This document shows positions 16,365 through 29,347 of a DNA stretch of 37,462 bases, one piece after another. Below the pieces are notes generated by a model, which saw nothing but the letters and a program-made list of their open reading frames with translations, searched no databases and was not told the DNA's origin. The stretch is from Planococcus sp. ISL-109. Lineage in GTDB: Bacteria; Bacillota; Bacilli; Bacillales_A; Planococcaceae. The stretch is from assembly GCF_018613655.1 (NCBI RefSeq), contig NZ_JAGGPW010000020.1, forward strand, positions 533-37,994. Direction: 5' to 3'. Numbering within the stretch: position 1 is the stretch's first letter; every line of letters begins with the position of its first letter. A program made the position numbers and the translations under genes.

Positions 16365-16387
16365 TCCACTTGCCTCCTTGTATGGCG

Positions 16388-16798
16388 TCAGCCATTCACC
16401 TGCTCAGTTCCGGGTGGCTGGAAATCGAAATCCGCAACGGGATCCGTTTCCGTCCGTTTGGGGATGGTATCGTCTGAGGGTTTTCGTTTATCGAGGAAAC
16501 GTACTTGGTCACCAACCACTTCCGTTACGTATACTCGTGTGCCGTCTTCCCTGTCGTAATGGCGCGATTGGATTCTTCCTGTAATGGCAACCAGTGAGCC
16601 TTTCACACAATACTTGGCAACATTATGCGCCGAGCGCCCCCACGTTGAACATAGAACATAATCGCTTTCGATTTCCCCTCGCTGATTTCTGAAGTTGCGG
16701 GAAACCGCTACGACGAAAGTGGTATGTACGCGCCCTTCCCCCACCACCCGCATCGCTGGATCTTTCGTTAAGCGTCCGACAATCCCGACTTGATTCAT
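16388..16798 (-). CDS. ssb: Single-stranded DNA-binding protein, short SsbB/YwpH-like
   Basis: This 136-residue protein has one OB fold over about residues 1-103 (VGIVGRLTKDP, then VAVSRNFRNQRG, then GSLVAITGRIQ). The C-terminal tail (PVADFDFQPPGTEQVNG) lacks the acidic DDDIPF-type tip that recruits partner proteins in housekeeping SSBs. That and the ywpF neighbour match B. subtilis SsbB (YwpH), the SSB linked to competence. The start at 16798 has a perfect AAGGAGGTGA site; the longer frame to 16849 does not. A promoter and palindrome at 16863-16902 lie upstream. Confidence 0.9.
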   Translation of the reverse strand: MNQVGIVGRLTKDPAMRVVGEGRVHTTFVVAVSRNFRNQRGEIESDYVLCSTWGRSAHNVAKYCVKGSLVAITGRIQSRHYDREDGTRVYVTEVVGDQVRFLDKRKPSDDTIPKRTETDPVADFDFQPPGTEQVNG

Positions 16799-16862
16799 CG
16801 ATTCACCTCCTTGCCGAAAGGCTGACTCAGCCGCTGTTATTGTTCGCAAGCAGCTGTCCTAC

Positions 16863-16902
16863 CGGTATTGACAGCATACTAATACCGCTGTTACCTTGGC
16901 AA
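16863..16902 (-). promoter_or_regulatory. ssb promoter overlapped by an inverted repeat
   Basis: On the minus strand TTGCCA (16897-16902), an 18-base spacer and TATGCT (16873-16878) form a promoter. A 7-bp inverted repeat, CGGTATT and AATACCG separated by 11 bases (16863-16887), is centred on the -10 and could be an operator. I found no LexA or ComK box. Confidence 0.5.
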
Positions 16903-17090
16903 TGTACGAAATTTAAGATTTGGAAGAAATTGCGCCGTCATTTGCCGAATTCGAAAAAAGCAAAAAAAAAATTGCATCTGTCTCCTATAGTGAAATTCGG
17001 CATTTTCAAATGCTCTGCTGAGATGCGAAATCCCTATTTTTGTTGCGGTATATTTTTCTTTTTTGGCATTCACCGGTCATTTCCGAGCTA

Positions 17091-17099
17091 TGCTATACT
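17091..17099 (+). promoter_or_regulatory. Extended -10 promoter of ywpF
   Basis: TGC-TATACT lies 30 bases before the ywpF start; no good -35 is visible. Confidence 0.45.
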
Positions 17100-17129
17100 G
17101 AAACAAAGCCTTGTTTGGGAGGAATCCGC

Positions 17130-17576
17130 ATGAAGACCTTTAAAATGCTATCGTTAGCCGTTGCAGAAGGGGAAGAGCTGATCGAATACCCTTTGCATGA
17201 CGGACTCATTATCAATCAGGAAAACTCCCAGCGGTCCTGGGTGCTCGAGATGCTCGTAGACCAAAAACACGAAAGCAAGTTTCTCGACATGAAACAAAGT
17301 GGCGACATTTACGACGTCAAAGTCGTCATCTCCTATCCAGGAAATGAACCGGCCGCTTTTGAAGTGATCATCCATGACGTCAAACAGATTGGCGAGCACG
17401 TATCGGTCCTCATGAAAGGCACCTTGAAACGGGCCCGCAGAAAATACGCGGAGACTTTACTGTCAGAGCTGCTAGAAGATGGGCTGGCAGGTCAGGAATT
17501 GCTCGAGCGTTTCGAAAGCGATATGCGAGAGCGTCCGGTGCTGCGAAAAGACGAAGCAAAATCAGCTAAAAACTAA
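17130..17576 (+). CDS. ywpF: YwpF family protein
   Basis: This 148-residue soluble protein resembles B. subtilis YwpF (unknown function): it opens MKTFKMLSL, then PLHDGLIINQEN, a run of beta strands, and a charged helical C-terminus from about residue 107. The start at 17130 follows GGGAGGAA; the upstream extension to 17040 crosses the promoter and is rejected. In B. subtilis ywpF lies near ywpH (ssbB) and fabZ, as here. It converges on fabZ, with a shared hairpin terminator between them. Confidence 0.82.
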   Translation: MKTFKMLSLAVAEGEELIEYPLHDGLIINQENSQRSWVLEMLVDQKHESKFLDMKQSGDIYDVKVVISYPGNEPAAFEVIIHDVKQIGEHVSVLMKGTLKRARRKYAETLLSELLEDGLAGQELLERFESDMRERPVLRKDEAKSAKN

Positions 17577-17578
17577 GA

Positions 17579-17635
17579 AAACGCCTGCTTGTGCGCGGCC
17601 GTCGATTGACGGTCCATGCATAAGCAGGCGTTTTG
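17579..17635. terminator. Bidirectional terminator between ywpF and fabZ
   Basis: A perfect 13-bp stem (17579-17591 with 17623-17635) ends in T-rich tails on both strands. Its long loop contains a second small hairpin, CCGTC/GACGG (17600-17613). Confidence 0.85.
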
Positions 17636-17639
17636 CGTG

Positions 17640-18080
17640 TTATTTCTTTTCAGCTACTGGTCCGAGCGCAAACAAAATATCGCATTCACAAGCGATTTCT
17701 CCGTCTACGGTCGCAATGGCGTGCCCTTTGCCCATTGAACCGCGCAGACGTGTCAGTTCCACTTCAAGGCGCAACTGGTCGCCTGGCGTCACTTGGCGTT
17801 TAAAACGGCAATTGTCGATGCCTGTGAAAAATGCCAAGCGCCCTTTGTTTTCTTCCATCTGAAGAACTGCAGCTGCACCGACTTGGGCCAATGCTTCTAC
17901 GATCAAAACACCCGGCATTACCGGATAGCCAGGGAAATGGCCATTAAAATAATCTTCGTTAGCGGTGACATTTTTCAGGCCAACCGCTTTTTTCCCAGCC
18001 TCGATTTCAAGAATCCGATCGACCATTAAAAATGGATAGCGGTGAGGCAGAATTGCTTGCAATTGCTCAGTTGTCAACAT
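17640..18080 (-). CDS. fabZ: 3-hydroxyacyl-[acyl-carrier-protein] dehydratase FabZ
   Basis: This hot-dog fold dehydratase (146 aa) removes water from 3-hydroxyacyl-ACP in type II fatty acid synthesis. The active-site pair is His48 in [12 protein letters not shown] and Glu62 in VEALAQVG. The second ATG (18080) is chosen because GAAGGGA is nine bases upstream and the protein then begins [10 protein letters not shown], aligned with other FabZ proteins. Order in the leftward unit is mbl, epuA-like, fabZ. Confidence 0.96.
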   Translation of the reverse strand: MLTTEQLQAILPHRYPFLMVDRILEIEAGKKAVGLKNVTANEDYFNGHFPGYPVMPGVLIVEALAQVGAAAVLQMEENKGRLAFFTGIDNCRFKRQVTPGDQLRLEVELTRLRGSMGKGHAIATVDGEIACECDILFALGPVAEKK

Positions 18081-18110
18081 AAAATCCATTCCCTTCTACA
18101 CTATGTGCAT

Positions 18111-18374
18111 TTACGTTTCGCCGCGCATAATATCTAAAATATGCTGCCACGTTTCCCATTTGAGGGCATCGCCCGCATTGCCCTCCCCAATCACGCCATA
18201 GCCCACCATAACGCCTAGAACCGCCATCACTACTAGAAGCCCAATAACGAGGAGAACTCGCAGCCATATCGGAAATAAGCGAATTTGTACCCAACGCGTC
18301 TTTTTTTGCGGACGATCCGCTTGTGTATTCGGTTTGTCTGACTGGGAAGAAATATTCTTTCGTGATTGTGCCAT
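18111..18374 (-). CDS. EpuA-like small membrane protein (DNA-directed RNA polymerase subunit beta family, PF11772)
   Basis: This 87-residue protein has a basic, polar N-terminus (about 1-32), one membrane helix (about 36-60, WLRVLLVIGLLVVMAVLGV) and a short outer tail with GYGVIGEGNAGDALKWETW. The layout of RLFPIWLR before the helix and GYGVIG...ETWQHI after it fits the EpuA family. Databases name that family an RNA polymerase beta subunit, though its real role is unclear. It lies between mbl and fabZ, where B. subtilis has flhO and flhP. The start has AGAAAGG upstream. Confidence 0.8.
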   Translation of the reverse strand: MAQSRKNISSQSDKPNTQADRPQKKTRWVQIRLFPIWLRVLLVIGLLVVMAVLGVMVGYGVIGEGNAGDALKWETWQHILDIMRGET

Positions 18375-18486
18375 TGCTATGTCAACCTTTCTTCTCTAAA
18401 TGCCCTATGCGCCTGCTGCCGGCATTAGGATTCACTACCTGCCATTATACTAAAAAGCGCAGGCTGTGCGGGCAGGATTTTGAATT

Positions 18487-19482
18487 TTATCGTTTCGTAC
18501 GGAAAATATCTTGTTTTGCTTCGAGCATTTTGCCTGTACCGAGAACGACACATTCTTTCGGATTGCCGGCGACAGCGATCGGAATGCCGAGCTTTTCTGC
18601 CAATAAGCGGTCTAATCCGCTAAGAAGCGCACCGCCCCCTGTCATAACACCACCGCGGTCAATAATATCCGATACTAGTTCAGGCGGCGTCTTCTCAAGC
18701 ACAAGACGGACGCCTTCTGCCACTAATTCTGCAGAGGCACGCAATACTTCGGTAATCTCGCCCACTTGCAAGGTAACCGTCCGCGGATAACCTGTCAGCA
18801 TATCGCGTCCGCGAATGCCCATCGTTGCCTCTTGTGTGTCGGTAAGCGTCCCTAATTCAACTTTCAATTTTTCGGCTGTCCGTTCGCCGATCAGCAATTT
18901 GTACTGCTTCTTTATGTAATGAAGTATATCTTGATCAAAATGGTCTCCTGCCACTTTCAAGGTTTCACTTGTGACAATTTCCCCCATCGACAGAACCGCA
19001 ATATCGGAAGTTCCCCCGCCGATATCGATAACCAAACTCGCATCCGTCTGGTAAATATCAAGGCCGGCTCCAATCGCTGCCACTTTCGGTTCGACTTCCA
19101 CATACACTTTCCGGGCGCCCGCTTTTTCTGCGACCTCACGGATGGCTTTCTGCTCGATGCTCGTTATGTTCGCCGGGCAGCAAATCAAGATCCGCGGCTT
19201 GAACATAAAGCCTTTGAGCTTCAAGACGTGAATGAAATGCTTCAGCATAAGTTCAGTAATATCAAAATCATGGATGACACCATCTTTTAGCGGACGAATC
19301 ACCGAAATATGTTGAGGTGTGCGTCCCATCATTTTCTGAGCTTCTATTCCGACAGCAATCAGTTCATTACTTTTTTTATCGATAGCAACGACGGACGGCT
19401 CGTTCAAAATGATGCCTTTTCCTTTTACATAGATCAGCACATTGGCTGTTCCAAGATCGATGCCGATATCTTTCGAAAACAT
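18487..19482 (-). CDS. mbl: MreB-like cell-shape actin homologue Mbl
   Basis: This actin-fold ATPase (331 aa) forms membrane-associated filaments that guide lateral cell-wall synthesis. The phosphate-1 loop is GIDLGTANVLIY (residues 7-18), the phosphate-2 loop is VIDIGGGTSDIAV, and the adenosine motif is GGVMTGGGALLSGLD. Length and opening (MFSKDIGIDLGTAN) match Mbl rather than MreB. It lies downstream of murAA, whereas in sporulating Bacillus spoIIID lies directly before mbl. A near-consensus promoter at 19599-19628 gives it a leader of about 110 bases. Confidence 0.95.
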   Translation of the reverse strand: MFSKDIGIDLGTANVLIYVKGKGIILNEPSVVAIDKKSNELIAVGIEAQKMMGRTPQHISVIRPLKDGVIHDFDITELMLKHFIHVLKLKGFMFKPRILICCPANITSIEQKAIREVAEKAGARKVYVEVEPKVAAIGAGLDIYQTDASLVIDIGGGTSDIAVLSMGEIVTSETLKVAGDHFDQDILHYIKKQYKLLIGERTAEKLKVELGTLTDTQEATMGIRGRDMLTGYPRTVTLQVGEITEVLRASAELVAEGVRLVLEKTPPELVSDIIDRGGVMTGGGALLSGLDRLLAEKLGIPIAVAGNPKECVVLGTGKMLEAKQDIFRTKR

Positions 19483-19503
19483 TTTCCCGCCCCTTTTCTA
19501 TTT

Positions 19504-19554
19504 CTATCTATTCAGCAATTGAACAAAAAACCAGTTTCCCCCCGCCGCAATCAT
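19504..19554 (-). CDS. Possible 16-residue leader peptide before mbl
   Basis: An ATG four bases after GGGAGG opens 16 codons (MIAAGGNWFFVQLLNR) that end 21 bases before the mbl start. It lies inside the predicted mbl leader, and the ATG falls in the loop of a GCCGC/GCGGC hairpin. Coding is unproven. Confidence 0.25.
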   Translation of the reverse strand: MIAAGGNWFFVQLLNR

Positions 19555-19598
19555 GCGGCCTCCCGATTGTTGAAATGAATATAACAACTCTAGCTAAA

Positions 19599-19628
19599 AT
19601 TTTATCATATTCTTGCAACAGTTGACAA
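19599..19628 (-). promoter_or_regulatory. mbl promoter
   Basis: On the minus strand TTGTCA, an 18-base spacer and TAAAAT preceded by TGA lie about 115 bases upstream of mbl. Confidence 0.65.
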
Positions 19629-19662
19629 AATTCCCCCAAATTACTTCAAGTACTCTTTTCCG

Positions 19663-19700
19663 AAAAAAAGCCTGCCGCACATATTTGAGCGGCAGGCTTT
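19663..19700 (-). terminator. murAA terminator
   Basis: AAAGCCTGCCGC pairs with GCGGCAGGCTTT (12 bp) with a 10-base loop and a run of seven T on the minus strand, about 30 bases after the murAA stop. Confidence 0.93.
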
Positions 19701-19729
19701 GGATAATATGAAGTATAATTCCTGATGAA

Positions 19730-21028
19730 TTAGACCAATTGCTCTTGTTTGACTTCGCTTGTTTCAGTGGAAACACGTTCGATGTCGGCACCTAAGGCTT
19801 CAAGCTTCAAATGGAAGTCGACGTATCCACGGTCCAAGTGATACAACTCATGGACTCGTGTGATGCCTTCTGCAGCAAGGCCAGCTAAGATTAGTGCAGC
19901 AGCTGCACGTAGGTCCGTCGCAGAAACTTGTGCACCTTGCAGTTTAGAAGGGCCTTCCATGATGACTGAGCGTCCTTCGATTTTCACTGCCGCATTCATA
20001 CGGCGAAATTCTTCAACGTGCATAAAACGATTTTCAAAAACTGTTTCAGTCAAGATGCCGTTTCCTTGAGCTGTCAACATCAATGACATCATCTGGGACT
20101 GCATATCTGTCGGGAATCCTGGGTGAGGCATTGTTTTGATGTCAATTGAACGAAGCGGACGTGTTGCACGAACGCGCAAACCTTCATCTGTTTCTTCAAT
20201 AATGACACCCATTTCACCCATTTTCGAAATAAGGGCTGCCATATGTTCCGGAACAGCGTTTTCGATGATGACATCACCTTCAGTAATTGCCGCGGCTACC
20301 ATGAACGTTCCTGCCTCTACACGGTCCGGAATGATCGAATGGTCTGCACCGTGCAGCGACTCAACACCTTCGATGCGCATTGTGTCAGTACCGGCGCCTT
20401 TGATGTTTCCGCCCATTTCGTTGATGTAATTCGCAAGGTCAACGATTTCCGGCTCTTTCGCCGCATTCTCGATGATCGTTACACCGTCCGCAAGCGCTGC
20501 AGCAGACATGATGTTCTCAGTCGCGCCTACACTTGGGAAGTCGAGATAGATTTTAGCACCGAGCAAGCGGCCTTCTGTTTTAGCTTCGACAAAGCCATTG
20601 CCGAACGTAATGCTCGCGCCCATCGCTTCGAAACCTTTTAGGTGCTGGTCGATCGGACGGGATCCAATTGCGCAGCCACCTGGCAATGCAACACGGGCAA
20701 AGCCATTGCGGGCTAGCACAGGGCCCATTACCAAAATTGATGCGCGCATTTTGCGGACATATTCGAATTGTGCTTCGCTCGACAATGTCGCGGATGCATC
20801 GATGTGCATCTCATTCTTTTCCGGGAAATATTCGATGTCCACATTCAAGCTTTTCAACACTTCTTGAATGGTGTAGACATCTGCCAGGTTCGGAACTTCA
20901 GTGATTAGGCTTTTGCCTTCACTTGCAAGCAATGCTCCTGCCAATACCGGCAAAACCGCATTTTTCGCTCCTTCAACCCTTACTTTTCCTTGTAGCCTTT
21001 TCCCGCCTTTAACGATGATATGATCCAA
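19730..21028 (-). CDS. murAA: UDP-N-acetylglucosamine 1-carboxyvinyltransferase MurAA
   Basis: This enzyme (432 aa) transfers enolpyruvate from PEP to UDP-GlcNAc, the first committed step of peptidoglycan synthesis and the target of fosfomycin. The catalytic Cys119 is in [12 protein letters not shown], so the site is of the drug-sensitive type. KNAVLP (residues 22-27) and the RMNA-type loop are present. I place the start at TTG (21028), eight bases after GGAGGG; the ATG at 21043 overlaps that site. The protein then opens (L/M)DHIIVKGGK, as MurAA does. The next gene leftward is mbl, with no spoIID or spoIIQ between them. Confidence 0.95.
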   Translation of the reverse strand: MDHIIVKGGKRLQGKVRVEGAKNAVLPVLAGALLASEGKSLITEVPNLADVYTIQEVLKSLNVDIEYFPEKNEMHIDASATLSSEAQFEYVRKMRASILVMGPVLARNGFARVALPGGCAIGSRPIDQHLKGFEAMGASITFGNGFVEAKTEGRLLGAKIYLDFPSVGATENIMSAAALADGVTIIENAAKEPEIVDLANYINEMGGNIKGAGTDTMRIEGVESLHGADHSIIPDRVEAGTFMVAAAITEGDVIIENAVPEHMAALISKMGEMGVIIEETDEGLRVRATRPLRSIDIKTMPHPGFPTDMQSQMMSLMLTAQGNGILTETVFENRFMHVEEFRRMNAAVKIEGRSVIMEGPSKLQGAQVSATDLRAAAALILAGLAAEGITRVHELYHLDRGYVDFHLKLEALGADIERVSTETSEVKQEQLV

Positions 21029-21333
21029 TGTAAAGCCCTCCATGTGTTTAATAATCCTTTATATACAGCGTATCAGTTAGTTTTTACTGTTCATCTGTCA
21101 TTTGTTGGTTGATAATAGAATAAATTTGAAAACCTTATCTATAATACCCTGTTTTTTAATAAGAAACAAGCATTACCGAGATTTCTTATCAAAAAATCAA
21201 TATACCTTAAGTTATTCGTTCACATATTCTTTTTTATGACCGTCGCCAAAAAAGAAATATTACAAAACGATTACAGTAAATGATTTCCCCACTACATTAG
21301 AATTAAACCCATTGCCAGTGAATATTCCCCGGG
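21029..21333. other. murAA upstream region
   Basis: An AT-rich gap of about 300 bases carries the murAA promoter and leader. A ywmB gene lies here in B. subtilis; none is present, and no other gene was supported. Confidence 0.6.
21141..21169 (-). promoter_or_regulatory. murAA promoter
   Basis: On the minus strand TTGTTT, a 17-base spacer and TATTAT lie about 110 bases upstream of the TTG start. Confidence 0.55.
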
Positions 21334-21397
21334 AAATAGTAAAACATTGCCGGCTTGCCATAGAAATGACCTGCATTGCCATGGCAAACCGGCAATG
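21334..21397 (-). terminator. ywzB terminator-like hairpin
   Basis: A 17-bp stem with one mismatch (21345-21361 with 21381-21397) begins directly after the ywzB stop and is followed on the minus strand by TTTTACTATTT. The loop is 19 bases and repeats part of the stem word (CATTGCC). Confidence 0.7.
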
Positions 21398-21631
21398 CTA
21401 GAACAAATAAGGCAATTGCCGAGACCAAGCTGAGATTTCCAAAAAGAATGTCGATACGGTAGTGCCAATCACAATGCTGAGAAATATGTACAAGATTTGC
21501 GCTTGCAACACATGGTGCTTGCGAATCCATTTATCGAACATGACGGACCGAAGCGCATAGAACGAAACTCCTGTAAAAAAAATGTGGCTAATGATCGAAA
21601 TTAACGCCTGCTGCCCAATATACATTTCCAC
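21398..21631 (-). CDS. ywzB: DUF1146 membrane protein YwzB
   Basis: This 77-residue protein has two membrane helices (about residues 6-27 and 46-66) joined by a basic loop (RSVMFDKWIRKHHVLQ). It matches the DUF1146 family, whose B. subtilis member ywzB lies just after atpC, as here. The start is taken as GTG at 21631, seven bases after AGAGGAGA; an ATG two codons later is the alternative. Function is unknown. The atpC terminator separates it from the ATP synthase operon. Confidence 0.85.
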   Translation of the reverse strand: MEMYIGQQALISIISHIFFTGVSFYALRSVMFDKWIRKHHVLQAQILYIFLSIVIGTTVSTFFLEISAWSRQLPYLF

Positions 21632-21764
21632 TTGTAGTTCTCCTCTCGCCTTGTTATACAAGAATTCTCCAGTATATTACCATTATCCTGCTGTTAGTAT
21701 AGCCGTTTTTTTGCGTAGCAGCATAAAATCCATGAAGTTTCCGATGAATCTCGGAGCTCACTTA

Positions 21765-21812
21765 AAATATAAAGGACGGACGAAAGCGAATCGCTTTTGT
21801 CCGTCCTTTTTT
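21765..21812 (-). terminator. Terminator of the ATP synthase operon
   Basis: AAAGGACGGAC pairs with GTCCGTCCTTT, and inside it AAAGCG pairs with CGCTTT with a 3-base loop. It starts right after the atpC stop. Confidence 0.9.
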
Positions 21813-21813
21813 A

Positions 21814-24732
<2,919 letters not shown>

Positions 24733-24762
24733 TTATTTTTTCTTCCAATCCTGCCAGGGAGC

Positions 24763-26292
<1,530 letters not shown>

Positions 26293-26299
26293 TCATAAA

Positions 26300-26830
26300 T
26301 TAGCCGATCAATTGACGCTGCAAGCGGGCAAGTTTTGTGCTGATGCTGCTGTCATAGATGCGGTTACCGATTTGAAAGCGCAATCCACCGATTAGTGATG
26401 GATCGATTACGTTTTCAATTCGTAATGATTTCTTGCCGATGCTTTTCGCGAATGCAGTGGAAAGTGCCTCTGTCTCTTCTTCTGTCAATGGACGAGTCGA
26501 GTAGACTTTAGCATCTTCAATTCCCTGTTCTACGTTTGAAAGTTGGATATATGCCTGTGTCAGATCGCCGACTTCATTCATGCGTTTGCGCTCTGCCATC
26601 AATTGAAGCGTGTTGATCAAGTAAGGATTAGCCCCTTGGAACACTTCATTGATCAGGTTTGTGCGTTTTTCAGATGAAAGTTTCGGGGAAACGATCAATT
26701 GGTAAAGTTCAGGAGTCATTTCGAAAACCTTACGGACTTCACGAAGATCCTGCTCGATTTCCAAGCTTACGTTATGTTCTTTCGCGATTTGGAATAATGC
26801 CGATGCGTAGCGCTCAGCGACTTGGCTCAT
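26300..26830 (-). CDS. atpH: ATP synthase F1 subunit delta
   Basis: This 176-residue subunit joins the peripheral stalk to F1. It has an N-terminal helical bundle (VAERYASALFQIAKEHN) and a C-terminal segment with the family signature (VIDPSLIGGLRFQIGNRIYDSSI). Its ATG overlaps the atpF stop (ATGA), so the two are translationally coupled. Confidence 0.96.
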   Translation of the reverse strand: MSQVAERYASALFQIAKEHNVSLEIEQDLREVRKVFEMTPELYQLIVSPKLSSEKRTNLINEVFQGANPYLINTLQLMAERKRMNEVGDLTQAYIQLSNVEQGIEDAKVYSTRPLTEEETEALSTAFAKSIGKKSLRIENVIDPSLIGGLRFQIGNRIYDSSISTKLARLQRQLIG

Positions 26831-27348
26831 TGCACTTCGCCTGCCTTCGCAATCGTTTCGTTAATCAACTGACGGTTGTCTTCCTCAGAGATTTCCTTTT
26901 CCAACACTTTCGTAGCTGCTAGCAAGGACAACGCCACAACTTCTTCACGCACTGCTGCGATTGCTTTTTCGCGCTCGTTGGAAATTTCTGCCACTGTCTG
27001 TTCTTTCATGCGCGCAGACTCAGAACGAGCTGTCGTAACGATTTCCTCACGAGAAACTTCGCCTTGTTTCTTAGCATTTTCAACGATTTCCTGCGCTTGG
27101 TTGCGGGCATCCTTCAAAAGGGTACGCTGCTCATCAAGCATTTGCTGTGACTCTTGACGGCTTTTTTCAGCAGTTTCGATTTCACTTGCAACGAGATCTT
27201 CACGCTGCTGCATAATGCCCATCAATGGACCCCAAGCAAATTTTTTCAACAAAGCCATCAAAAGCAAGAAGATGACCAAAGTTGCGATGATGTCTCCAAT
27301 ATTTAAAAACTCCCCGGTTGCACCGAGTACGAGGTGATCAAAAGACAC
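26827..27348 (-). CDS. atpF: ATP synthase Fo subunit b
   Basis: This 173-residue peripheral-stalk subunit has one N-terminal membrane helix (about residues 17-36, DIIATLVIFLLLMALL) followed by a long charged helix that dimerises. It starts with GTG ten bases after AAGGGAG. About 170 bases lie between it and atpE, including a stable hairpin at 27457-27495. Confidence 0.96.
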   Translation of the reverse strand: MSFDHLVLGATGEFLNIGDIIATLVIFLLLMALLKKFAWGPLMGIMQQREDLVASEIETAEKSRQESQQMLDEQRTLLKDARNQAQEIVENAKKQGEVSREEIVTTARSESARMKEQTVAEISNEREKAIAAVREEVVALSLLAATKVLEKEISEEDNRQLINETIAKAGEVQ

Positions 27349-27456
27349 GATTGTTTCACTCCCTTCAAGAGCCTAAAATACTTTTTCTACTATTAATATA
27401 TATTTCTTAAAATCATTTAGATGTGCTGTCGAATTCCCAAATGCATCATACAAGCA

Positions 27457-27495
27457 TAAATGGCGAAAAACATGCCGAAGCATTCCCGCCATTTA
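27457..27495 (-). other. Intercistronic hairpin with cUUCGg tetraloop after atpE
   Basis: On the transcript TAAATGGCG pairs with CGCCATTTA (9 bp, perfect). Inside, AATGC and GCAT close a C(UUCG)G tetraloop, the most stable common RNA loop. There is no T run after the outer stem, so it is unlikely to be a simple terminator. It lies 24 bases after the atpE stop. Confidence 0.65.
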
Positions 27496-27519
27496 GCTTA
27501 TTGTATAAAGTGCTGAAGA

Positions 27520-27759
<240 letters not shown>

Positions 27760-27802
27760 TCAGGATAGTTGTTTTTTTGTTTGCTCGATGAGCAGTTTAT
27801 AC

Positions 27803-28531
<729 letters not shown>

Positions 28532-28541
28532 TCAGCTTTCT

Positions 28542-28913
28542 TTAATGGTGTTTCATGTGATGAACGATCCGCTCCACCAAAAGGAGACCATAGGGGATCA
28601 TCAACCCGATTACCGTACTGATCAAGTGAATGTGCTCAGCGAACAAAATGGCCATCGCCACAGCCGCAACACCTGATGCAAATCGTAATGCCGTTCCAAG
28701 CGAACGAACCCTCGAGCCTTCTGCTACCGCCCGGTCAAATTTTTCCATCCGACGAACCAAGATCCACATATTGTAAATGCCGAACAGAGACCCGATGATG
28801 AGGCCAGCGAACACTTCCGGATATGGAGTAAATCCCCATCCGATCACGAACGCTGCGAGGATGAAATACATCAGCCTCTTCAGTCTATTATAGATCTCTC
28901 TAAGTCCATCCAT
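28542..28913 (-). CDS. atpI: ATP synthase subunit I (AtpI)
   Basis: This 123-residue membrane protein has four predicted helices in two pairs (about 14-30, 34-55, 74-92 and 97-115). AtpI proteins help assemble the c-ring and, with AtpZ, have been linked to divalent cation transport. It starts three bases after atpZ and is followed by atpB after 28 bases. Confidence 0.88.
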   Translation of the reverse strand: MDGLREIYNRLKRLMYFILAAFVIGWGFTPYPEVFAGLIIGSLFGIYNMWILVRRMEKFDRAVAEGSRVRSLGTALRFASGVAAVAMAILFAEHIHLISTVIGLMIPYGLLLVERIVHHMKHH

Positions 28914-28916
28914 TTT

Positions 28917-29138
28917 CTACATGTCTCCTGAATCGAATTTTCGCACGGTTTGAAGCATCGCCCAAACACCGGCACTAAGACCGACTAGCAGGCAGATGAT
29001 CAAAAAAAGCGGGGCGGTTCCGAATTGCTCATCAAGCCACATTCCTGCAAAGACTCCGATAAGAACGGACCCGACAAGTTGTGAGAGAATGGCAGAATAA
29101 ATCGCCATCGCTTGTAAGGGACTTTTTTTCGGGTGCAT
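28917..29138 (-). CDS. atpZ: AtpZ/AtpI family small membrane protein
   Basis: This 73-residue protein has two membrane helices (about residues 15-34 and 41-62) joined by MWLDEQFGTAPL, the pattern of the AtpZ family that precedes atpI in many Firmicutes. The start at 29138 (MHPKK) has GAGGGG upstream; the frame's earlier ATG at 29159 does not. It is the first gene of the operon, with a leader of about 110 bases. Confidence 0.85.
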   Translation of the reverse strand: MHPKKSPLQAMAIYSAILSQLVGSVLIGVFAGMWLDEQFGTAPLFLIICLLVGLSAGVWAMLQTVRKFDSGDM

Positions 29139-29256
29139 GATAAACCCCTCGAAATTCATAATGATTTGACATTGAACTCTTCAACAGAGTAGTCGCATCA
29201 GGCTTTCAAAAGCACATCCATTATGTATGAAAACCTTCTCATGCAGACCCTTTGTA

Positions 29257-29285
29257 AGCATACAATAGGGTCAAAATCATGTCAA
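29257..29285 (-). promoter_or_regulatory. Main promoter of the ATP synthase operon
   Basis: On the minus strand a perfect TTGACA (29280-29285), a 17-base spacer and TATGCT (29257-29262) are present, the strongest promoter match in the window. The transcript would begin near 29250. Confidence 0.85.
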
Positions 29286-29347
29286 TTGCATGTAGTGAAA
29301 AACTTCACAAGCCAAAATCCACCGACATACGATCGACAAATTTATAA

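Larger units (their letters stand above)
16799..17129. other. Divergent ssb / ywpF intergenic region
   Basis: Apart from the two promoters, this holds an A-rich stretch (16957-16973) and a tight palindrome GCATTT-TC-AAATGC at 17000-17013. No gene was supported. Confidence 0.5.
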
